A stretch of 36,721 bases of DNA from Bacteroidota bacterium (GCA_947479755.1 CANKAM010000037.1:1-36721); one strand, 5' to 3'. Shown: positions 8,043 through 15,808, numbered from the stretch's first letter. The notes: generated by a model from the letters alone, not told the origin. Numbers and translations: made by a program.

Positions 8043-11000
8043 ATGCTCAACAAACTCATCAAATTTTCGCTTGAAAACCGCCTCTTTGTAGTTGCTTTTG
8101 CTGCGCTGCTTATAGTGTATGGCGTTTTCACCATCATCAGTTTGCCCGTTGATGTGTTGCCCGACCTCAACCGTCCGCGTGTTACAATTTTCTTGGAAGC
8201 CAATGGCATGGCACCCGAAGAAATTGAAACACAGGTTTCCATGCCTGTTGAAATTGCGTTGAACGGTGCGCCCGGTGTGGAAGCAGTCCGCAGCAGTTCG
8301 GCTATCGGTATAGGAATGGTGTTTGTTGAGTTTGACTGGAACACCGATATTTTTCGCGCTCGTCAATTAGTTGCTGAAAAACTGCAAACCGTTCAACTGC
8401 CCAACGGCATCACCCCTGTAATGGGTCCCATTTCTTCCGTCATGGGTCAAATTATGATGGTCGGTATTTCTGCCGACAGCACTTCATCCGCAGAACTCCG
8501 CACCCTTGCCGACTTCACCATCCGTAGACGGCTTATGAGCATCAAGGGAATTTCACAGGTCATTTCCATTGGTGGCGAACGCTTGCAGTATCAGGTGTTG
8601 ATTTCTTCCGCAAAACTCAAACAGTTCAATCTTTCTATTGATGATGTGGACAAGGCATTACAACTTACCAACCAAAACAGCACGGGCGGTTTCTTTAATC
8701 AATACGGAAGCGAGGTGCTGATTAGAAATGTAGGTCGCGCTTACAATTTAGATGACTTAAAAAACACCGTTGTTTCCAACCGTTCGGGTTTGCCTGTATT
8801 GCTTTCACAAGTGGCGGAAGTAAAATTCGGGGCTGCACAAAAACGGGGCGATGCAAGTATCAATGGAAAATCGGCTGTCATTCTCACTATTGAAAAACAA
8901 CCTGCTTATAGCACAGTTGCTTTGACAGATGAAGTAGAAAAAGCATTAGCAGAACTGCAAACCTCCTTACCCAAAGATGTCAAACTCAATTCCAAAATCT
9001 TTCAGCAAAAAAGTTTCATCGTAACTGCACTCTCTAATGTAGAAGCAGCCCTGCGTGATGGATTTATTCTTGTCGTTATCATTCTCTTTTTGTTTTTGCT
9101 CAATTTCCGAACAACCGTAATCACACTAACGGCAATTCCGCTGTCATTGGTTATCACTGCCATTATATTCAAACTCTTTGGTTTCAGCATCAACACGCTA
9201 ACTCTTGGTGGTTTAGCCATTGCCATTGGTGAATTGGTGGACGATGCAATTGTGGACGTAGAAAATGTTTTCAGGCGCATCAACGAAAATAAGAAACTGC
9301 AAAATCCAAAACCGCTTTTACAGGTAGTGTATGATGCCAGCAGCGAAGTCCGCAACTCAATCGTGTATGCAACTATTATTGTGGTCTTGGTTTTCATTCC
9401 CCTATTCTATATGCAGGGCATGGAAGGGCGGATTTTTGCACCGCTTGGCATTGCTTACATCACTTCTATTATTGCATCGCTTGTTGTTTCGCTTACTGTT
9501 ACCCCCGTTTTGTGTTCGTATTTATTGAAAGGAAAAAATGAACACAGCGAAAAAGAAAGTTGGTTAGTGCGTTTCCTCAAAAGACAAGACACCAAATTAT
9601 TGCATTGGGGTTTGGCACGACCAAAAACAATTATCACTGCTGCAATCGTTATCATCATCGCATCCATCAGCATCGTTCCGTTTTTCGGAACAGAATTCCT
9701 ACCACCATTCAATGAAGGTTCTTTTACCATCAATCTTTCCACTCCCGCAGGAACATCATTAGAGGAAAGCAACAAAATAGGAACTATGGCAGAAGAGCTG
9801 ATGCTGCAAGTTCCCGAAGTGGAATATGTAAGCCGCAGAACAGGCAGAGCAGAATTAGATGAACACGTTGAACCCGTTTCAAATTCCGAAATTGATGTGT
9901 TGCTCAAAACAGGAACAGAAAGAACACGAAACGAAATTCTTGCCGACATCCGCAGTAAATTAGATATTCTCAAAGGCGTAACCGTAAATGTAGGGCAGCC
10001 CATTTCTCACCGCCTTGACCATCTGCTTTCAGGAGTTCGCGCACAGGTAGCCATAAAACTTTTTGGCAACGACCTCACAGATTTAAGAACCAATGCCAAT
10101 CAAATTTCCGAAACCATAAAATCAATTCCCGGAGTGGTAGATGTGCAGATTGAAAAACAGGTAATGGTTCCCCAACTCTTAATAAAAGTAAACCGCGAAG
10201 CGTTGCAGCGTTACGGCTTGCAGGCGGGAAAAGTGGCAGAGGACTTGGAAATTTTTTACAACGGGAAAGTAACAGGACAAATTTTAGACGGCAACAAAAC
10301 CTTTGATATTCTGCTTCGCACTACCGATGAAGAGCGCACTAACATTGAAGCCATCCGCAATACCTTAATTGATGCGCCTGACGGAACGCTTATTCCATTA
10401 CAGCAAATCGCAAGTATTGAAAACACAACTGCAATCAACAGCATCATGCACGAAAATACACAGCGCAAAATCACCATTAGTTGCAACGTGCAGGGCAGAG
10501 ATTTAGGAACAACTGTTCAGGAAATTCAAAACACCATCACACAAAAAGTAAAACTGCCCGAAGGTTATTTCGTGCAATACGGAGGGCAGTTTGAAAGTCA
10601 GAAATCAGCATCACGCCTCATTCTTTTTCTAAGCATCTTTTCCGTAATCGGAATTTTTCTTGTCCTCTATTCGCATTTCAAATCCACACAAATTACCATG
10701 CAAATCATGCTTAACATTCCTTTGGCATTGATTGGAAGTGTAATCACCGTATTGCTTACAGGCGGAACATTCTCAGTTGCAACTCTGGTAGGCTTCATTA
10801 CGCTCACAGGCATTGCATCACGCAACGGCATTATGATGATTTCGCACTATATCCATTTAATGGAACACGAAGGCGAAACATTCAGCAAGCAAATGATTAT
10901 TCGCGGCTCTTTAGAAAGATTAGTTCCAGTTTTAATGACAGCACTTGTTGCAGCCCTTGCACTAATTCCGCTCACCTTAGATGCACAGGCATCAGGAAAA

Positions 11001-11153
11001 GAAATTCTCTATCCTGTTGCCACCGTCATTCTTGGCGGACTTATCAGCAGCACACTTTTAGACATGATTGTAACGCCTGTGGTGTTCTACACTTTTGGTG
11101 AGAAAGCAATGAAGAAATATTTTAGTAAAAATAAAACAACTATAGAAAACTAA
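8043..11153 (+). CDS. CusA/CzcA-type heavy-metal efflux RND pump
   Basis: This is a full-length RND protein of 1036 residues with an N-terminal helix, two large periplasmic loops and two blocks of membrane helices. The heavy-metal subgroup signature around transmembrane helix 4 is clear (GGLAIAIGELVDDAIVDVEN near residues 388-407), with paired acidic residues for proton coupling. The second half has the matching GFITLTGIASRNGIMMISHY segment. It exports metal cations from periplasm or cytoplasm through the adaptor and TolC. Bacteroidota members are annotated CusA or CzcA, and sequence alone does not tell Cu/Ag from Zn/Co/Cd. It is the last gene of the metal operon, with 174 bases before the next gene. 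Confidence 0.93.
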   Translation: MLNKLIKFSLENRLFVVAFAALLIVYGVFTIISLPVDVLPDLNRPRVTIFLEANGMAPEEIETQVSMPVEIALNGAPGVEAVRSSSAIGIGMVFVEFDWNTDIFRARQLVAEKLQTVQLPNGITPVMGPISSVMGQIMMVGISADSTSSAELRTLADFTIRRRLMSIKGISQVISIGGERLQYQVLISSAKLKQFNLSIDDVDKALQLTNQNSTGGFFNQYGSEVLIRNVGRAYNLDDLKNTVVSNRSGLPVLLSQVAEVKFGAAQKRGDASINGKSAVILTIEKQPAYSTVALTDEVEKALAELQTSLPKDVKLNSKIFQQKSFIVTALSNVEAALRDGFILVVIILFLFLLNFRTTVITLTAIPLSLVITAIIFKLFGFSINTLTLGGLAIAIGELVDDAIVDVENVFRRINENKKLQNPKPLLQVVYDASSEVRNSIVYATIIVVLVFIPLFYMQGMEGRIFAPLGIAYITSIIASLVVSLTVTPVLCSYLLKGKNEHSEKESWLVRFLKRQDTKLLHWGLARPKTIITAAIVIIIASISIVPFFGTEFLPPFNEGSFTINLSTPAGTSLEESNKIGTMAEELMLQVPEVEYVSRRTGRAELDEHVEPVSNSEIDVLLKTGTERTRNEILADIRSKLDILKGVTVNVGQPISHRLDHLLSGVRAQVAIKLFGNDLTDLRTNANQISETIKSIPGVVDVQIEKQVMVPQLLIKVNREALQRYGLQAGKVAEDLEIFYNGKVTGQILDGNKTFDILLRTTDEERTNIEAIRNTLIDAPDGTLIPLQQIASIENTTAINSIMHENTQRKITISCNVQGRDLGTTVQEIQNTITQKVKLPEGYFVQYGGQFESQKSASRLILFLSIFSVIGIFLVLYSHFKSTQITMQIMLNIPLALIGSVITVLLTGGTFSVATLVGFITLTGIASRNGIMMISHYIHLMEHEGETFSKQMIIRGSLERLVPVLMTALVAALALIPLTLDAQASGKEILYPVATVILGGLISSTLLDMIVTPVVFYTFGEKAMKKYFSKNKTTIEN

Positions 11154-11249
11154 AGCGCCTCTGAAAACTTCAACATGATAACCTTTGAACTACCGTTTTT
11201 CGCCCGGTTCAACGACCTAACGGACTTGACCTCTGATTCCATAACACTA

Positions 11250-11264
11250 TGCGCATTTACACCC
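11250..11264 (+). repeat. TGCGCATTTACnCCC motif, copy 1
   Basis: TGCGCATTTACACCC lies 64 bases upstream of the small HTH gene and just before a promoter-like TGTCTTTG (11268-11275). The same 15 bases with one change occur at 13312-13326, upstream of the methyltransferase gene at 13363. Two such copies at promoters may be a shared operator. Confidence 0.4.
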
Positions 11265-11292
11265 ATTTGTCTTTGCCTTGCCACCGCTAAGT

Positions 11293-11328
11293 TTTATAGT
11301 CCTTATAAACTTCATAAGATACTATAAA
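11293..11328. promoter_or_regulatory. Interrupted palindrome ending at the start codon of the HTH gene
   Basis: The arms are TTTATAGT (11293-11300) with ACTATAAA (11321-11328), and inside them CTTAT (11302-11306) with ATAAG (11314-11318), around a 7-base centre. That gives 13 pairs. The last base is the A of the start codon at 11328. It could be an operator bound by the encoded HTH protein (self-control), or an RNA hairpin hiding the start. Confidence 0.5.
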
Positions 11329-11630
11329 TGACAATGCAGAGAAAATTACTTCTCTTTCTTTACAACCATATTAAGAGTGGCAAGTTTGTAACCGTCAATC
11401 ACATCTTCACCGACAGCGGACTTGACACATACGAAATACGCGACACCATCAGGCAGTTTGACAACATTGGACTTATTGAGGTTACAGACGACTACAAACT
11501 ACTTGGCAAAACAGGACATCGCAAACCTTATACTATAGCTGACATTACAATTAAAGCACGACTAACAGCAAAAGGTCAAATACATGCGGAGCATATTCTT
11601 TCATCAGAAATTAAATCTAATTCAAAATGA
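11328..11630 (+). CDS. Small winged-helix-like protein, 100 aa
   Basis: Residues 1-55 (RKLLLFLYNHIKSGKFVTVNHIF, then DTYEIRDTIRQFDNIGLIEV) have the helix-helix-helix-wing pattern of a winged helix-turn-helix, and a short beta region with DITIKARLTAKG follows. It is a probable DNA-binding regulator with no sensor domain visible. A second possible start is two codons later. It sits alone between the metal pump and a strong terminator. A palindrome directly over its start codon suggests self-regulation. Family-level identification was not possible from reading, and its target genes are unknown. Confidence 0.6.
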   Translation: MTMQRKLLLFLYNHIKSGKFVTVNHIFTDSGLDTYEIRDTIRQFDNIGLIEVTDDYKLLGKTGHRKPYTIADITIKARLTAKGQIHAEHILSSEIKSNSK

Positions 11631-11706
11631 TTCTTCGTTGACACCTTTGTGCGCTTCCAAACTTTTTTACTTTTGCATCTTCTTCATTGGTTTGTAGGTA
11701 TTATTT

Positions 11707-11813
11707 GTCAGGTTGGTTACCTGACACTGCAAAAAGAAAACCCCGCTAATCGCGGGGTTTTCTTTTTTACCTGTTTGCACTTTTTTCAAACCAAAACCTG
11801 ACAAACAGGTAAA
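11707..11813. repeat. Inverted repeats flanking the terminator
   Basis: On the left, TGTCAGGT and ACCTGACA (11707-11727) form an 8-pair hairpin with a 5-base loop. On the right, TTTACCTGTTTG (11766-11777) and CAAACAGGTAAA (11802-11813) are 12-base inverted repeats, and a second ACCTGACA (11796-11803) lies within the span. The shared ACCTG core suggests a binding site or alternative RNA pairing around the terminator; function is unknown. Confidence 0.45.
11732..11767. terminator. Strong bidirectional terminator
   Basis: AAAAGAAAACCCCGC and GCGGGGTTTTCTTTT form a 15-pair stem with a 5-base TAATC loop, flanked by A and T runs. It lies between the end of the + strand HTH gene (11630) and the end of the - strand SiaC-like gene (11850), so it can stop both convergent transcripts. 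Confidence 0.9.
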
Positions 11814-11849
11814 CTGCGTGGGCATACACAAGTTTACCTTACAATTAAT

Positions 11850-12227
11850 TTATTCCTGTTCAACATAAGCAAAGGTCAATCCAGTAGCATCAGCATATTC
11901 CTCACCCGTTTCTTTCATATCCTCATCACCTTCCTGATAGTTCCAGTTAATACTGACTGTTTTACCTGCTTCATTAAGTTTTTTCATTCGCCTTAATAAT
12001 GAAAACAAAAATTCAGTAGAAGAAGTGCTGACATATTCAAGGTTGATGTTCAGTGTTGTATTGGGGCGTGGGTCAGTTAAATACTTGTCAAGCCAGTTTA
12101 AAAGCGGTTGGTAAAAAGTTTCAGGATTATTTAGAATAGAGCGACCTTCAAGATTTAATACACCTGTCAAAGCATTAAAACTTATTTCAGGGGTTGTATC
12201 ACTTCCAGCAATTCTTAAAATTGGCAT
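11850..12227 (-). CDS. SiaC-like regulatory phosphoprotein (DUF1987)
   Basis: The 125 residues match the SiaC/DUF1987 family: a beta-rich start (RIAGSDTTPEISFNALTGVLNLEGRS.), the helix with PLLNWLDKYL, and the STAS-like site LEYVSTSSTEF followed by LFSLLRRMKKLN. In Pseudomonas, SiaC is phosphorylated by the kinase SiaB, and in its unphosphorylated form activates the diguanylate cyclase SiaD. Thr68 in the STSS stretch here is at the matching position. It is the last gene of a minus-strand group with a SiaB-like gene. No diguanylate cyclase is nearby, so the output is unknown. Confidence 0.8.
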   Translation of the reverse strand: MPILRIAGSDTTPEISFNALTGVLNLEGRSILNNPETFYQPLLNWLDKYLTDPRPNTTLNINLEYVSTSSTEFLFSLLRRMKKLNEAGKTVSINWNYQEGDEDMKETGEEYADATGLTFAYVEQE

Positions 12228-12260
12228 ACGTTAAAATCAGATGATGCAAAAATACATTTA

Positions 12261-12479
12261 CTATTCAATTCTCGTTATCCGCCAAGCCGTATCTTCATTT
12301 ATCCTGCGATACGAATACTTTTTTCCTTCCCGTTTTGAAAGCCGTTGAAGAAACGATGCAGGACTATAATCCGACTCCCATTTATCTTTTTCAAGAACAA
12401 TATGCTCACCCGTTGTAAGTTTAATAAGTTGTTCGGCAACAGAACTAAATTTACTTGGATAAGCAGTGTTTAAACTCAT
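12261..12479 (-). CDS. Hypothetical protein, 72 aa, between SiaB-like and SiaC-like genes
   Basis: A small soluble basic protein without a recognisable domain. Its start ATG shares one base with the stop codon of the SiaB-like gene (TAATG), so translation is probably coupled. The sequence has a short helical start (SSVAEQLIKLTTGEHIVLE) and an Arg/Lys-rich end (RLSKREGKKYSYRRI). Being fixed between kinase and substrate genes suggests an adaptor or output role, but only position supports this. Confidence 0.6.
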   Translation of the reverse strand: MSLNTAYPSKFSSVAEQLIKLTTGEHIVLEKDKWESDYSPASFLQRLSKREGKKYSYRRINEDTAWRITRIE

Positions 12480-13057
12480 TACTCGCTTTTCGGATTTATA
12501 TCCACTTTAAAAGTAAAGAAAGAATGCTCTTCATTAATAGGCGAAAAATGATAATGCAGTTTACTTTGCGATTTCCGCATAATATCTATAAAGCCGAGTC
12601 CAGCACCGCCTTTGTCCGTAAAACTATTAGTCTGAATGGAATGTTTGTAAAACATTCGCAGTTCATCCGCATTAAGACTGTTCAGGTGGTCTAACTTTTC
12701 GCGCAGGTATTCTTTGCTTTCATGCGTAACCGTATTTCCTGCAAGAACAAAAAATTTCTTTTCATCATCCAACCCTATTACAAAAAGCGAAGCAACTGTA
12801 TTACTACTGTCTTTGTAACCATGTGTAGCAATGTTTTGTAACGACTCCACCAAAATGTGCAGTATCTTCTTTTTGTTTTTTAAGTCAGTATTAAAATATG
12901 CCAGTTTATCTTCGGCAAGGTGCATCAGGTATTCAAAACTTTTGGGAGTAATATGGTCACTGTAAACCATAATCAGCTTATTCTGAAGCATCATCTTTTT
13001 CAGACTCCAAGCATTTTCAACTAAATTAAACGGATAACTTGCTGCTGCTACTTCCAT
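12479..13057 (-). CDS. SiaB-like serine/threonine kinase (DUF6272)
   Basis: The 192-aa protein has the SiaB/GHKL-like pattern: an N-box region HILVESLQNIATHG, and a glycine-rich lid GGAGLGFIDIMRKS near residues 155-168. SiaB kinases phosphorylate SiaC and so tune c-di-GMP or partner-switch signalling. The gene starts inside the end of a 41-codon membrane-protein gene (10-base overlap) and ends by overlapping the 72-aa gene by its stop codon, so the group from 13173 to 11850 is one tight operon. No SiaA phosphatase or SiaD cyclase is in the window. Confidence 0.78.
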   Translation of the reverse strand: MEVAAASYPFNLVENAWSLKKMMLQNKLIMVYSDHITPKSFEYLMHLAEDKLAYFNTDLKNKKKILHILVESLQNIATHGYKDSSNTVASLFVIGLDDEKKFFVLAGNTVTHESKEYLREKLDHLNSLNADELRMFYKHSIQTNSFTDKGGAGLGFIDIMRKSQSKLHYHFSPINEEHSFFTFKVDINPKSE

Positions 13058-13173
13058 GTAATAGCGACTAACGAAATAAAAATAAGTATTACAACCATAG
13101 TAACTACAGTTACAATTTTATCAGAAGTTTTTTGAATGCGCTCGTGTTTGTGCCAGTAATCTTCTTCCTGCAT
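13048..13173 (-). CDS. Small single-span membrane protein, 41 aa
   Basis: Reading the minus strand from ATG at 13173 gives a start MQEEDYWHKHERIQKTSDK, then one hydrophobic helix (IVTVVTMVVILIFISLVAIT) ending WK and TAG at 13048. The charged start and single helix fit a small inner-membrane anchor. Its last ten bases overlap the start of the SiaB-like gene, a typical coupled arrangement, so it is probably real and may hold the kinase at the membrane. No Shine-Dalgarno site is seen, as is usual in this phylum. Confidence 0.6.
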   Translation of the reverse strand: MQEEDYWHKHERIQKTSDKIVTVVTMVVILIFISLVAITWK

Positions 13174-13311
13174 AAATCTAAAAATCAGTGCAATGATATT
13201 ATTTTTTAAGTAGGAAATTAAGTTTAATTTAATCTTCCTTTATTTTTATTTTTAAAACAAAAAACAAACATTTGTCATCAACAGGAAAAAAAGCATACCT
13301 CAATTTACTAC

Positions 13312-13326
13312 TGCGCATTTACCCCC
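13312..13326 (+). repeat. TGCGCATTTACnCCC motif, copy 2
   Basis: TGCGCATTTACCCCC is 24 bases upstream of the -7 box at 13351. It matches the copy at 11250-11264 in 14 of 15 positions. TTTACTAC directly before it (13304-13311) resembles the half-sites found upstream of the LytTR and DUF2141 genes. Confidence 0.4.
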
Positions 13327-13350
13327 CTCTTTACTTCCGAATCAAAATCC

Positions 13351-13358
13351 TACCTTTG
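13351..13358 (+). promoter_or_regulatory. -7 promoter box TACCTTTG, probably giving a leaderless mRNA
   Basis: TACCTTTG fits TAnnTTTG exactly and ends four bases before the ATG at 13363. In Bacteroidota transcription starts about five to seven bases after this box, so the mRNA would start at or next to the start codon. A clear -33 element was not identified. Confidence 0.6.
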
Positions 13359-13362
13359 AATT

Positions 13363-13983
13363 ATGGAACAACAAAAAACACACTGGGACAATATCTACTC
13401 AACCAAGCAACCCAACCAAGTAAGCTGGACACAAGAACTTCCAAAAACCTCTTTGGACTTTGTGCATACTGCCAAACTTGACAAGCAAGCCAACATTATT
13501 GACGTTGGCGGTGGCGACAGCAAACTGGTTGACTATCTGCTTGACGAAGGTTTTCAAAATATCACCGTTCTTGACATCAGCAATGAAGCGCTGACAAAAG
13601 CAAAAAAAAGACTTGGCGGCAAAGCCGCCAAAGTCAATTGGATTGTCAGCGACATCACCGAATTTCAGCCTACAACCACTTACGACTTTTGGCACGACCG
13701 TGCAGCCTTTCATTTTCTTACCACCGAACCACAAATTGTAAAGTATCTTTCAACTGCAAGACAAGCCGTAAAAGAAAACGGTGTTGTTACAATTGGAACG
13801 TTTAGCGATTGCGGACCAAAAAAATGTAGCGGACTTGACATTAAACAATACACCGAAGAAACATTGACAGCCGAACTACAAAACGGTTTTGAAAAAATAA
13901 AATGTGTAACCGAAGACCACACAACACCATTCAACACCACCCAGAACTTTTTATTTTGCAGTTTCAAAAGACAATCAAACTAA
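13363..13983 (+). CDS. Class I SAM-dependent methyltransferase
   Basis: Motif I is IDVGGGDSKLVDYLL near residues 45-60, strand two ends in VLDIS, and the motif IV region is FWHDRAAFHFL. The start MEQQKTHWDNIYSTKQPNQVSW is typical of a group of small methyltransferases acting on thiols, tellurite/selenite or unknown small molecules. Substrate is not determinable. It has its own promoter box directly at the start codon (13351-13358). It is followed 10 bases later by the KOW-like gene, probably in the same transcript. Confidence 0.85.
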   Translation: MEQQKTHWDNIYSTKQPNQVSWTQELPKTSLDFVHTAKLDKQANIIDVGGGDSKLVDYLLDEGFQNITVLDISNEALTKAKKRLGGKAAKVNWIVSDITEFQPTTTYDFWHDRAAFHFLTTEPQIVKYLSTARQAVKENGVVTIGTFSDCGPKKCSGLDIKQYTEETLTAELQNGFEKIKCVTEDHTTPFNTTQNFLFCSFKRQSN

Positions 13984-13993
13984 AATAACCATC

Positions 13994-14197
13994 ATGGCAT
14001 TTAAAGAAAAATTAAATTTAAAAAATGGCGACTTCTGTAATGTTGTTGGTGGAACTCACAAGGGTAAATCGGGGACAGTGCAGGATTTAAAAACCAGTGA
14101 GACAGGAAATATTACAATCATGGTTCTTCAGCAGAACGGAGACAGATTTAAAACTTTGGGAAGGAATGTAGAAGTTCAGGACTCACATACTGCTTAG
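13994..14197 (+). CDS. Small KOW-motif-like protein, 67 aa
   Basis: Residues 10-60 (LKNGDFCNVVGGTHKGKSGTV, later GRNVEV) look like a KOW motif: GD.v.VvgG.hKGKsGtV. KOW folds bind nucleic acid or ribosomal partners. The protein is small and otherwise featureless. It follows the methyltransferase by 10 bases in the same direction and likely shares its mRNA. The role is unknown; KOW assignment is by motif only. Confidence 0.6.
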   Translation: MAFKEKLNLKNGDFCNVVGGTHKGKSGTVQDLKTSETGNITIMVLQQNGDRFKTLGRNVEVQDSHTA

Positions 14198-14238
14198 CAA
14201 GCAAGGGAATTGAAGAAATAACGAAGCAATTAACCCCC

Positions 14239-14268
14239 GTTCACTTCAAAAAAGCATACGCTCACTAC
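14239..14268 (+). promoter_or_regulatory. Candidate LytTR-binding direct repeats before lytTR gene
   Basis: Two 9-base half-sites, GTTCACTTC (14239-14247) and GCTCACTAC (14260-14268), are separated by 12 bases, a 21-base period or two helical turns. That is the usual geometry for LytTR-domain regulators. They lie 55 bases before the LytTR gene and upstream of its -7 box. The same pattern precedes the DUF2141 gene. Confidence 0.5.
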
Positions 14269-14297
14269 ATTTTGCCGCTGCAAATCACCACACCCCT

Positions 14298-14305
14298 TAC
14301 ATTTG
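14298..14305 (+). promoter_or_regulatory. -7 promoter box TACATTTG of the LytTR gene
   Basis: TACATTTG matches TAnnTTTG exactly, 17 bases before the ATG at 14323. A TTTG at 14271-14274 lies 23 bases upstream and may serve as the -33 element. Confidence 0.6.
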
Positions 14306-14322
14306 CAGTCAAAAGATAATAT

Positions 14323-15207
14323 ATGCTGCAATTGATAAATAAGCCGTTCCCTTTTTTCCTTAACGACAACAGGAAAAACATCATTCTAATTCTTACCACA
14401 AGCATCTTTGTAACGCTTTTTCTTACGCTCTACACCCCATTTGAAAACCCCAACAACACCCTAATCAACAACATTCAATGGGGTGTTTTCTGCTTCATTG
14501 CACTTTATGCAAACCTCATTCTCATTCCAAAACTATTTCCCGCCCTGTTTGAACTCACCCGTTGGACACTTCTCAAATACATTCTCTTTAATGCTTGGCT
14601 CTTTTTATCATTAGGCATTCTGTTTACCGTAATCAATTCCCTGCTTTTTAAGTGCGACATCAATTTCATATCTCTTTTCATAAAAACCCAACGCGAAGTA
14701 GTCCTCACAGGTTTAATCCCTTTAATAGTAATAACCATACTTGCCAAAAACAATTTACTCAAACAAAACCTTGCCGATGCCTTTGAAATCAATAAAAAGT
14801 TGAGTGAAATTCAAACCATCAAAGAGCAACCAAAACAGCTTGACCACAAAACAACCATTCAAACCGACACCAACGAAACATTCAGTTTAAACCTCACCGA
14901 CTTGGTTTACATTCTAGCAATGGATAACTATTCAGAAATCTACTGGAACGAAAACGGAAAGATTGCCAAGAAACTATTGAGAGTTACCTTAAAGAATGTA
15001 GAAACCCAACTCACCAACCAGTTCATTGTTCGTTGCCATCGCTCATACCTTATCAATGTTCAGGCAATAGAAAGCATCAGCGGAAACACCAACGGTTACA
15101 AACTGCAAATGAAAAACACCGATGTTGAAATTCCCGTTTCACGCGCAAAAGGAAAAGAGATTATCGCCCACATTCAGCAAATCCGCGACCTCTTAGACAT
15201 AATGTAA
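14323..15207 (+). CDS. Membrane-bound LytTR-family transcriptional regulator
   Basis: The first 145 residues contain four hydrophobic helices (starting near IILILTTSIFVTLFLTLY, then ANLILIPKLF and two more). A linker follows, then a LytTR DNA-binding domain from about residue 190: LVYILAMDNYSEIYW, LKNVETQLTNQFIVRCHRSYLINV, ending with IPVSRAKGKEII. So the sensor is probably the membrane part and the output is direct DNA binding, without a receiver domain. Repeats of the LytTR half-site type lie before this gene and before the DUF2141-acyltransferase pair just downstream, suggesting self-control and control of those genes. The signal sensed is unknown. Confidence 0.88.
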   Translation: MLQLINKPFPFFLNDNRKNIILILTTSIFVTLFLTLYTPFENPNNTLINNIQWGVFCFIALYANLILIPKLFPALFELTRWTLLKYILFNAWLFLSLGILFTVINSLLFKCDINFISLFIKTQREVVLTGLIPLIVITILAKNNLLKQNLADAFEINKKLSEIQTIKEQPKQLDHKTTIQTDTNETFSLNLTDLVYILAMDNYSEIYWNENGKIAKKLLRVTLKNVETQLTNQFIVRCHRSYLINVQAIESISGNTNGYKLQMKNTDVEIPVSRAKGKEIIAHIQQIRDLLDIM

Positions 15208-15213
15208 TAAGCC

Positions 15214-15263
15214 GTTCACCACGCGCTTACCCCACTCACTACATTTCCTATTCAGTTTACTAC
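15214..15263 (+). promoter_or_regulatory. Candidate LytTR-binding triple direct repeat before DUF2141 gene
   Basis: Three related 9-base half-sites occur in phase: GTTCACCAC (15214-15222), ACTCACTAC (15234-15242) and GTTTACTAC (15255-15263), with start-to-start steps of 20 and 21 bases. A -7-like CATCTTTG lies at 15294-15301, 39 bases before the ATG at 15341. This repeats the arrangement seen before the LytTR gene. Confidence 0.5.
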
Positions 15264-15340
15264 AACCTTCACCCCATCGGGGTTGCGGCACTTCATCTTT
15301 GTGCCCGATAATTCAATCATAAACAATTAAAACTCTCAAA

Positions 15341-15808
15341 ATGCAAACACAATCAATTTTCAAAACCGTTCTCGCAGTCGCAGTAATGCTGGTAATGTAT
15401 TCGTTCACTGCAAACAAATTTCAAACGCCCAACGAAATTTCCCTCAAGGTCAAAGTTTCAAGCGTAAAAACTGCCGAGGGAAACATCCACGTTTTGCTTT
15501 TCAATCAGGCAGTGGGCTATCCCACCAATCCTGCAAAAGCATTCAAGCACATCAAAGGCAAGGCAACAGCAGGAGAAGTAAACATCACCATTGATAAACT
15601 TCCTGCGGGAACGTATTCAATAGTTGCCTTTCACGACAAAAACGCAAACGAAGAATTTGACAAAAGTTGGTTTGGCTCGCCAAAAGAGGACTACGGTTTT
15701 TCAAACATACCAAGTGAGTTTTGCGGCACACCTTCATTTCAGCAAACCTCTTTTGTGGTAAACCCTGCAAGCAATTCAGTTACCGTTAAACTGATGAACC
15801 TGAACTGA
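15341..15808 (+). CDS. Exported DUF2141 protein
   Basis: A signal peptide (FKTVLAVAVMLVMYSFTA) is followed by a DUF2141 domain with its typical features: GNIHVLLFNQAVGYP, KLPAGTYSIVAFHDKNANEEFDKSWFG.P.E.YGFSN, and a beta-rich end. The family consists of small beta-sandwich proteins of the cell envelope whose function is not settled. Its last base overlaps the first base of the acyltransferase gene (TGATG), so the two form a coupled pair downstream of the candidate LytTR sites. Confidence 0.85.
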   Translation: MQTQSIFKTVLAVAVMLVMYSFTANKFQTPNEISLKVKVSSVKTAEGNIHVLLFNQAVGYPTNPAKAFKHIKGKATAGEVNITIDKLPAGTYSIVAFHDKNANEEFDKSWFGSPKEDYGFSNIPSEFCGTPSFQQTSFVVNPASNSVTVKLMNLN

